This document shows, in pieces, positions 15,355-20,997 of a stretch of DNA of 22,805 nt. The notes under the pieces were generated by a model that had not been told where the DNA came from, did not search any database, and saw only the letters and a program-made list of their open reading frames with translations. Made by a program: the position numbers and the translations under genes. Positions within the stretch are counted from its first letter, which is position 1; each line of letters starts with the position of its first letter. Source of the stretch: JACZWL01 sp046756445 (lineage in GTDB: Bacteria; Pseudomonadota; Gammaproteobacteria; Steroidobacterales; Woeseiaceae); NCBI GenBank assembly GCA_046756445.1, contig JBHHWI010000046.1, forward strand, positions 1 through 22,805. Direction: 5' to 3'.

Positions 15355-16590
15355 TCAGGCCGCAGAAGGCCGGGTGCGGCCGGCATCTTTTGCGGCGCCG
15401 AATATCTCGCAATCCGGATGGAAGTCGGCCCAGACATACCAGAATATCTTGTTGTAATGCGGAATCGGGGTGAGGCGCGCGCCTTCATATCTGCCGCTCA
15501 GGGCTTCGCCGGTGGCCGACCACTGTGAGCCGGTCTCCGTATCGACAATCCGGCCCGGCTGATCCGGGCGTGCCAACGTGATCGCCGAGTCCTCCAGGCG
15601 CCGGTCGAAAACCTGCAGGTAGTCGTCTGCGCAGACGATGGCCAGCTTCGTGTCGCCCAGCTGGTCGTTGATGACGGTTTCCCTCGCGGCCAGGTCGACC
15701 GGATATGCCCGCGCCCGGTCGCCGGATACGAGTCCCAGGACCAGGGACTTCATGGGCAGCCGTTCGTCCAGCGGGTGCTGCAACGGATACACCATTGCGG
15801 GGCTGGTCGGATCGATCACGTCGGCGCGGGCCAGCAGTCTCAGGTAAAACGTGTCACGCCACTCGGCCGGCCGCATCCAGACCGGCGAGTCGGGGTAAAG
15901 CTTTTGCCAGGTCTTCAGGCTGGTCATGATGGTCGGCACGGTAGACAGGGGATCGTTTCGGCCCTCCAGCCGGTTGTGGATCTGCACCACGGAGCAGCGA
16001 TTGTTCTTCTCGTAGAAGACCATGTTATTCGCGATCGCTGCCGTGATGGTGATATCCGGGTTGCTGAAATTCCCCTGTAATGCATACGACATGGAACTGT
16101 GCGCCAGTATGCAGTGCGTCATGATGAACGGTGATGCGCCTTCGGGTTGATAGACGATATGCGGCCGTCGCGCCAGACGGGCAACGAATGCGTACGGCTT
16201 GCGGTCGCCGTCTATGACGCCGACGACCTCCTCGTCCGGTCCGAATTGCTCCAGCGCATCGTCTATGGAAATGAATTGCGGCTTGCGCACGGGACGAAAC
16301 AGCATCCTGGCGTGCATCAGGAAACCGTAGATCAACAGCAGAGCAACGGCGACCGCGGACACGATGAAGGGTATCGAGTACGCGCCCGCCCGGGCGTTCA
16401 GAGTCGAAGCGACGGCGATCAGGACCAGTGCCAGCAGGATCAGCAGCCCGGCCTGCGAGTAGATGAAGCGCGCGCCGGCCGGAGATGCGGCGATATTGCG
16501 CGTCAGCATGAGAATACCGAGCGTACCCGGTAAAACGCCGAGCGCAGTCAACAGGACAGCCAAGATTGCCAAGACATCCGACGCATTCAT
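15355..16590 (-). CDS. membrane protein with two tandem DUF3179-like modules
   Basis: The 411-residue protein has three N-terminal membrane helices (about 7-28, 44-63, 72-93) and a soluble part with two related modules. Module 1 (about 122-237) reads V-I-D-G-D-R-K-P-Y-A-F ... MTHCILAHSSMSY ... W-Q-K-L-Y-P-D-S-P-V-W. Module 2 (about 284-397) reads V-S-G-D-R-A-R-A-Y-P ... I-V-N-D-like V-I-N-D ... A-I-V-C-A-D-D ... F-D-R-R ... W-S-A-T-G-E-A-L-S-G ... F-H-P-D-C-E-I-F. Both follow the DUF3179 pattern, but only the first Cys of the usual Cys-x-x-Cys is kept in each (C160, C320). The biochemical role of DUF3179 is not established to my knowledge. It is the first gene of unit A, with a candidate operator 38 bases upstream. 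An accessory or anchoring role for the exported ThDP enzyme is conjecture. Confidence 0.75.
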   Translation of the reverse strand: MNASDVLAILAVLLTALGVLPGTLGILMLTRNIAASPAGARFIYSQAGLLILLALVLIAVASTLNARAGAYSIPFIVSAVAVALLLIYGFLMHARMLFRPVRKPQFISIDDALEQFGPDEEVVGVIDGDRKPYAFVARLARRPHIVYQPEGASPFIMTHCILAHSSMSYALQGNFSNPDITITAAIANNMVFYEKNNRCSVVQIHNRLEGRNDPLSTVPTIMTSLKTWQKLYPDSPVWMRPAEWRDTFYLRLLARADVIDPTSPAMVYPLQHPLDERLPMKSLVLGLVSGDRARAYPVDLAARETVINDQLGDTKLAIVCADDYLQVFDRRLEDSAITLARPDQPGRIVDTETGSQWSATGEALSGRYEGARLTPIPHYNKIFWYVWADFHPDCEIFGAAKDAGRTRPSAA

Positions 16591-16622
16591 TCAGCGACCC
16601 AATCGGTTCGACACGCCCGAAA

Positions 16623-16650
16623 GTTGTACTGTACCGTACATTTTTTTCAA
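16623..16650 (-). promoter_or_regulatory. candidate promoter for the DUF3179-ThDP unit
   Basis: On the minus strand TTGAAA (16645-16650) and TACAAC (16623-16628) are spaced by 16 bases and enclose the palindromic operator. An alternative -35 (TTGATT, further upstream) would use TACGGT as -10. The placement of the operator between the boxes supports repression here, although the -10 is weak. Confidence 0.45.
16628..16642. promoter_or_regulatory. palindromic operator 2 (candidate TetR site) of unit A
   Basis: ACTGTA-CCG-TACATT matches the operator at 13282-13296 in 13 of 15 positions, and its core TGTAC-C-GTACA is perfectly symmetric. It lies between the end of the TetR gene and the DUF3179 start, 38 bases upstream of the latter. 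Confidence 0.65.
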
Positions 16651-16688
16651 AAGGCAATCAATTTCCGCATGTGCCGCCGCGGACGCGG

Positions 16689-17336
16689 CTAGCCGGCGTC
16701 GGCCTGGTGATACGCCTCCAGGAACCTGTCGACCACGTGCCCGGCCCGGACGCTCGCTTCCTCGGCCGAGAGCGGCCGGGCGTCGAGGTAGAGTTGCTCG
16801 ATATAACGCTGATGCATCAGCATGCCGCGAAAGAACTCGCTGGCCTCGTCGGCGCTTCTGATATCGAGGAGTCCCTTTTCTATGAGCGTTTCGAAATAGT
16901 CGCGCAACAGGGTGTGGCTGTGTAGCGGGCCCTGTTCGTAATACATCCTGGCAATGTCGGGAAAGCGTTCGCGCTCCGAGATGATCAGCCTCATCAACGC
17001 GCGATGCTTGCGGGAAAAAACCACGCTCAGCCGGTGTTCGGCAAACGCCACCAGGGTATCCCGGACGTTGTCCAGTGAGCGCAGCTCCGGGCCTTCGTGA
17101 GTCGTGACGATCGAATCGACCACGGCCCGAAACAAGTCCGCCTTGGTCGGAAAAAAACTGTACAGGGTCGCTTTGGAGCCGCCGGATTTTTCCACGATGG
17201 CGTCGATCGACGTCTCGCCGTAGCCGACTTTCAGAAACAGCTTTGTCGCAGCCGCGAGTATTCTGGCCTTCCGCTGCTGGCCGCGCGATGACGTGGGAAC
17301 GGACTGGTTACCGGTTTTCTTTTTTCTTGCCACCAA
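16689..17336 (-). CDS. TetR/AcrR-family transcriptional regulator (AefR-like C-terminus)
   Basis: The 215-residue protein has an N-terminal TetR DNA-binding domain (about 22-69) with the helix-turn-helix T-S-I-D-A-I-V-E-K-S-G-G-S-K-A-T-L-Y-S-F-F-P-T-K-A-D-L-F. The C-terminal ligand domain contains E-R-F-P-D-I-A-R-M-Y-Y-E-Q-G-P, typical of AefR-like repressors. The start is non-ATG: TTG 17336 with GAGG eight bases upstream, or the next codon GTG 17333. Its gene precedes the DUF3179 gene by 98 bases, and the shared palindromes at 16628 and 13282 make it the natural candidate repressor of both downstream units, released by a pathway ligand. No copy of the palindrome was found upstream of its own start, so autoregulation is not evident. 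Confidence 0.88.
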   Translation of the reverse strand: MVARKKKTGNQSVPTSSRGQQRKARILAAATKLFLKVGYGETSIDAIVEKSGGSKATLYSFFPTKADLFRAVVDSIVTTHEGPELRSLDNVRDTLVAFAEHRLSVVFSRKHRALMRLIISERERFPDIARMYYEQGPLHSHTLLRDYFETLIEKGLLDIRSADEASEFFRGMLMHQRYIEQLYLDARPLSAEEASVRAGHVVDRFLEAYHQADAG

Positions 17337-17476
17337 GATTCTGGCCTCATCGACTCAGGTCCATCAAGTGACAGCTATCAGACGGCCTCTGCCGTATCGG
17401 ATGAAGATATCAGCTTCCGGATGCGCCCGAAACCGCGAGTGCCGGCCGGCAGACCCGGACAGCGGTCACGCCGCCG

Positions 17477-17962
17477 TCAGAGCGGCAATGCAGTCTCGAA
17501 CTTGATTCTCCTCAATGCAAAATCGGAGTGAACCTGGGACACGCCCGGCGCATTGAAGATGACGTTCTCCAGAAAGTTGTCGTAAGCCGCGACACTCGGT
17601 GTCGCGACCCGCAGGATAATATCCGCGGCGCCGGTTGTGAAAAAGCATTCCATGACTTCCGGTTGCCGGCGCATCAGCTCGGCGAACTCGGTGGTGGGGG
17701 CCTTGGTGTGACGCGCCATGGAAACATGGGCAAAAACAGTCTCGCCGATTCCCACCTTTTCCGGATCCAGAATCGCCGTGTAACGCGTAATCACACCGGC
17801 CTCCTCCAGGCCTCTCACGCGACGCCAGCAGGCCGACGGCGACAGGCCGACCTGCTGGGCGAGATCCTGATTGGTCAGGCGGCCGTCCGCTTGCAGGGCG
17901 ATCAGGATCTTGTGCTCGAAGCTGTCCAGCGGCACCGGCGCGGCGTGCAGCTCTTCCCTCAT
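17477..17962 (-). CDS. Lrp/AsnC-family transcriptional regulator
   Basis: The 161-residue protein has the usual two-part layout. The N-terminal helix-turn-helix (about 13-60) is D-x-F-E-H-K-I-L-I-A-L-Q-A-D-G-R-L-T-N-Q-D-L-A then V-G-L-S-P-S-A-C-W-R-R-V. A C-terminal RAM effector/oligomerisation domain (about 75-155) includes the G-A-A-D-I-I-L-R-V segment. These regulators sense amino acids. ATG 17962 has AAGGAGT eight bases upstream. It is divergent from the aminomutase-like gene across 143 bases holding two AT-rich palindromes, so it most likely controls that operon and itself, with an aromatic alpha- or beta-amino acid as the plausible ligand (inference). Confidence 0.92.
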   Translation of the reverse strand: MREELHAAPVPLDSFEHKILIALQADGRLTNQDLAQQVGLSPSACWRRVRGLEEAGVITRYTAILDPEKVGIGETVFAHVSMARHTKAPTTEFAELMRRQPEVMECFFTTGAADIILRVATPSVAAYDNFLENVIFNAPGVSQVHSDFALRRIKFETALPL

Positions 17963-17995
17963 GCCGAATACTCCTTTCTATACAAGCCATTAATA

Positions 17996-18010
17996 AGAAA
18001 GAATCTTTCT
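17996..18010. promoter_or_regulatory. palindrome 1 in the Lrp/aminomutase divergent promoter
   Basis: AGAAAG-AAT-CTTTCT is a perfect 15-bp palindrome, AT-rich in an otherwise GC-rich window, and the size usual for Lrp/AsnC boxes. It lies 34 bases upstream of the Lrp start and 96 bases upstream of the aminomutase-like start. Confidence 0.55.
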
Positions 18011-18034
18011 ATTTTATTCGATATTCAGGAAAAA

Positions 18035-18047
18035 AAGAAATATTCTT
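18035..18047. promoter_or_regulatory. palindrome 2 in the Lrp/aminomutase divergent promoter
   Basis: AAGAA-ATA-TTCTT is a perfect 13-bp palindrome whose centre is 38 bases from that of palindrome 1. It shares the AAGAA/TTCTT half-sites with it. Lrp-family octamers bind such repeated sites cooperatively. The TATTCT inside it could be the -10 box of the rightward promoter, though no strong -35 was found. Confidence 0.45.
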
Positions 18048-18105
18048 GCATCAAAACAGGTTTACTCTGTCTCAATCTGAAAACCCCGCTCACCGGAGAC
18101 CTGAC

Positions 18106-19722
18106 ATGATTCCGAGTACGATCGGGACGCCGAACCCGACGATCATTCCCGATGGCGAGAGCCTGACGGTCGATTCGCTGTCCGAGGCCGCGCGCGATCC
18201 CGCCAACCGAATCGAGCTTACGCCCGAGATCCGGGAGCGGGTAATCGCCTCACGCAAGTTGCTGGAGGAGTTCGTGGAATCCGGCCGCGTCATCTACGGC
18301 GTTACCACCAGCGTGGGCGGCTTCGTGAACTGGCTGGTGCCGCCGGCTCACGCCGAAGAGACGCAGAACAACATCATGCGTTCGGTGCAAACCAATTGCG
18401 GTCCCTGTCTGGACGATCATTACGTCCGCGCCGCCATGCTCGCGCGGATCAACTCGCTCGGCCGCGGCTACTCGGCCATCTCGATGGAGAATCTCGATAA
18501 GTTCGTCGCAATGTACAACCGGGGCGTCCTGCCCTGCATTCCCGAGAAAGGCTCGCTCGGCGCCAGCGGCGACCTCGGGCCGCTGGCGTGTATCGGCTTG
18601 GTCGGCACCGGTCAATGGCGCGCCAAATACGATGGCGAGATCATGCCGGGCGCCGAGGCGCTGAAAAAGGCGGACATCGAACCCATGCGCCTCAGTTACA
18701 AGGAAGGACTGGCGCTGATCAACGGCACCTCGGTCATGACCGCCGTTGCCGCCTGCCTCGTGGCGGAATGCAAGAGCCTCATCAAGGCGCACACGCTGGC
18801 AAGTTGCATGAGCCTGGAAGTGCAGAAGGCCAAGATCATGCCGTTCCATCCGGCAGCGCACCGGCAAAAACCACATGCGGGGCAAGGAAGGATTGCTGAA
18901 TGCATTTACAAGACGCTGGCCGACAGCAAGATGATCGTGCAGGACGCCGAGATGGAACAGTGGCTGAGAAAGCTCGCCAGCGAAGAACCCTGCGGTCTGG
19001 ATGAACAGATCGAGGACGCCTATTCGATCCGCGCCACGCCACAGGTGATGGGCCCGGTGCTGGACACCACGCTGTTCGTGCAACAGACCGTCGAGACCGA
19101 GATCAACTCATCCAACGACAACCCGCTGGTGGTCGTGGAGGACGGCGACGCCGTGCACAATGCCAACTTTCATGGGCAGTACATCGCCAACGCCATGGAT
19201 CAACTGGCCATTGTGCTCGTGAATATGTGCAACCTGTCGGACCGTCGGAACAACCGCCTGCTGCACCCGAAGCTCAACGGTAACCTGCCGCCGTTCCTGG
19301 TCAAGGAGGATGCCGGCGTGCGCATGGGGCTCATGGGCGGTCAGTTCCTGGCGACCTCGCTGACCGCTGAAATCCGCCAGATGTGCGTGCCGATGTCGAT
19401 TCAGACGCTGCCGTCGACCGGAGATTTTCAGGACCATGTCAGTTTCGGCCTGGTCGCGGCACGCCGGACCCGGGATATTCTGGACAATGCCCGTCATATC
19501 CTCGCGTACGAGCTGATCTGCACCTGCCAGGCGGCCGACCTTCGCGGTGTCGATCAACTGAGCTCGGCGACCCGGAAATTGTATGACATGGTACGCGAAA
19601 CCGTGCCGTATCTTGATCACGATGAGCCGCTGACCGATCATATCGAAACGATTGCGGCCAGATTTGCCAGTGGCGAGTTTCTCGAAGCGCTGCCGCAGGA
19701 GGTAGAAGCCTACAACTGGTAA
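18106..19722 (+). CDS. MIO-type aromatic amino acid ammonia-lyase/2,3-aminomutase (AdmH-like)
   Basis: The 538-residue protein belongs to the HAL/PAL/TAL family. The cofactor-forming triad is A153-S154-G155 in GSLGASGDLGPLA, the catalytic tyrosine is Y64 in RVIYGVTTSVGGF, and N-G-T-S (206-209), SSNDNP (335-340) and FHGQY (355-359) are present. From memory the closest characterised relative is AdmH, a phenylalanine 2,3-aminomutase: YGV-T-S-x-GGFVN, GLMGGQF and STGDFQD match it better than histidine or tyrosine lyases. The residue that is His in tyrosine-specific enzymes aligns with V94, as in AdmH, suggesting a non-phenolic substrate. Either lyase or mutase activity is possible; the downstream beta-amino-acid-type aminotransferase favours mutase. 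ATG 18106 has GGAG seven bases upstream; the frame opens earlier at 18046 but without support. It is the first gene of a three-gene operon. Confidence 0.85.
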   Translation: MIPSTIGTPNPTIIPDGESLTVDSLSEAARDPANRIELTPEIRERVIASRKLLEEFVESGRVIYGVTTSVGGFVNWLVPPAHAEETQNNIMRSVQTNCGPCLDDHYVRAAMLARINSLGRGYSAISMENLDKFVAMYNRGVLPCIPEKGSLGASGDLGPLACIGLVGTGQWRAKYDGEIMPGAEALKKADIEPMRLSYKEGLALINGTSVMTAVAACLVAECKSLIKAHTLASCMSLEVQKAKIMPFHPAAHRQKPHAGQGRIAECIYKTLADSKMIVQDAEMEQWLRKLASEEPCGLDEQIEDAYSIRATPQVMGPVLDTTLFVQQTVETEINSSNDNPLVVVEDGDAVHNANFHGQYIANAMDQLAIVLVNMCNLSDRRNNRLLHPKLNGNLPPFLVKEDAGVRMGLMGGQFLATSLTAEIRQMCVPMSIQTLPSTGDFQDHVSFGLVAARRTRDILDNARHILAYELICTCQAADLRGVDQLSSATRKLYDMVRETVPYLDHDEPLTDHIETIAARFASGEFLEALPQEVEAYNW

Positions 19723-19732
19723 CGGGACTGAC

Positions 19733-20992
19733 ATGACGTCCGCGATTCATGCAGCTTATCTCGATCGCACCCGATCGAGCGCGGACAATTATGTGCGGGC
19801 GACAAAGCTCATGCCGGGCGGCACGTCGCGCCAGGCGTCGTATTGGGAACCCTACCCGCTGACGATCGAGCGTGGCCAGGGCGCCTATTTCCAGGACATC
19901 GACGGCCACCGGTATCTCGACCTGATCAACAACTATACGGCTATGGTCCATGGGCATGCCTATCCCCCCATCGTCGAGGCAGTGCGAAAACAGATCGCCG
20001 ATGGAACCGGGTGGGCCGCGGCCAACGAGCCGCAGAATCGTCTCGCCGCATTGATCATCGATCGCGTGCCCTCGATCGATCAGGTGCGCTTCACCAACTC
20101 CGGATCCGAAGCCGGCGCTCTCGCGTTTACCATCGCCCGGATTGTTACCGGACGCACGAAATTGTTGATGGCGCGCTACGGCTATCACGGCTCCTTGCTC
20201 GAGTTCGAAATCGGCTCCTTCGGCAGGGAGGGACCGCTTACCCGCCTGGCGACCTACAACGATCTGTCGGATTTTCGGGCGGTGCTCGACGAGCACGGTG
20301 TCGACATCGCCGCCGTGTTCCTGGAGCCGGTGCTGGGCGCCAGCGGCATCATTCGCGGTGAGGCGGATTTCCTGCATGGCGTCAAAGCGGCCGCACATAC
20401 CGCCGGCGCGCTGTTCGTTCTCGACGAAGTGCTCACGCTGCGATTCGCCATCGGCGGATGCCAGGCCGGGATCGACCTGGCACCCGACCTGACGATGCTG
20501 GGCAAGATCATCGGCGGCGGGTTTCCGGTCGGTGCGGTGGGCGGCGGCGCCGAGATGCTGCGACTGTTCGATCCCGGTGACATGAAGGTGTTCCACACCG
20601 GCACATTCAACGCCAACCCGGTGACCATGGTCGCCGGAGAAGTATCCCTGCGCGAGCTTACCGCACAGCGTATCGATCGAATGCACAGCCTGCGCGAGAC
20701 ACTGCAGTCAGGCCTCGCCGACGCGGCAAAAAGGCATGGCCTGCCCCTGGCGGCAAACCACTACGGGTCCTGCCTGAACATCTATTTCAGCGAGACGGTA
20801 CCCGAGTCGTCGGTCGTCCGTGACGACGAGCAGGCAATGGACCTGTTTCATCTTGCCTGTATGAACCACGGCCTGTTTCTTGCGCCCCGGGGCATGATTG
20901 CGCTGTCCACCGTTACTGGGGAGGACCACGTTGCCGAAGCGATCGAACGCGCCGACGCCGCGATGCGTGACGTGGCGGCCGAGATCGGCTGA
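19733..20992 (+). CDS. class III PLP aminotransferase, beta-phenylalanine aminotransferase-like
   Basis: The 419-residue protein is a fold-type I class III aminotransferase of the glutamate-1-semialdehyde aminomutase-like branch. It has TNSGSEA (121-127), YHG (151-153), the cofactor-binding D231 in FVLDEV, and the Schiff-base lysine K258 in LGKIIGGG. Its start (YVRATKLMPGGTSRQ ... YPLTIERGQGA) and the segment APRGMIALS resemble the Variovorax beta-phenylalanine aminotransferase. The two arginines I recall as carboxylate-binding there align with R33 and R386. It would convert a beta-amino acid to a beta-keto acid, with 2-oxoglutarate or pyruvate as acceptor. It starts ten bases after the aminomutase-like gene (GGGAC upstream) and is followed by the CoA ligase after five bases. 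A glutamate-1-semialdehyde role is unlikely in this context. Confidence 0.85.
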   Translation: MTSAIHAAYLDRTRSSADNYVRATKLMPGGTSRQASYWEPYPLTIERGQGAYFQDIDGHRYLDLINNYTAMVHGHAYPPIVEAVRKQIADGTGWAAANEPQNRLAALIIDRVPSIDQVRFTNSGSEAGALAFTIARIVTGRTKLLMARYGYHGSLLEFEIGSFGREGPLTRLATYNDLSDFRAVLDEHGVDIAAVFLEPVLGASGIIRGEADFLHGVKAAAHTAGALFVLDEVLTLRFAIGGCQAGIDLAPDLTMLGKIIGGGFPVGAVGGGAEMLRLFDPGDMKVFHTGTFNANPVTMVAGEVSLRELTAQRIDRMHSLRETLQSGLADAAKRHGLPLAANHYGSCLNIYFSETVPESSVVRDDEQAMDLFHLACMNHGLFLAPRGMIALSTVTGEDHVAEAIERADAAMRDVAAEIG

Positions 20993-20997
20993 GCTGG

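Noticed and set aside
16676..16689. GCCGCG-GA-CGCGGC hairpin at the TetR stop, considered as a terminator
   Set aside because: The loop would be only two bases, no T-run follows directly, and it overlaps the stop codon. GC-rich chance symmetry is more likely.
17158..17165. CTGTACAG inside the TetR coding region, resembling the operator half-sites
   Set aside because: It lacks the 3-bp spacer of the two promoter palindromes and lies within codons, not at a promoter.
18106..19722. Annotation as histidine ammonia-lyase (hutH)
   Set aside because: No other hut genes are present, and the YGVTTSVGGFVN and GLMGGQF segments fit the phenylalanine aminomutase group better.
19733..20992. Annotation as glutamate-1-semialdehyde aminomutase (hemL)
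   Set aside because: It shares the fold and Lys motif, but the start region and the arginines at 33 and 386 fit beta-amino acid aminotransferases, and the operon is not tetrapyrrole-related.
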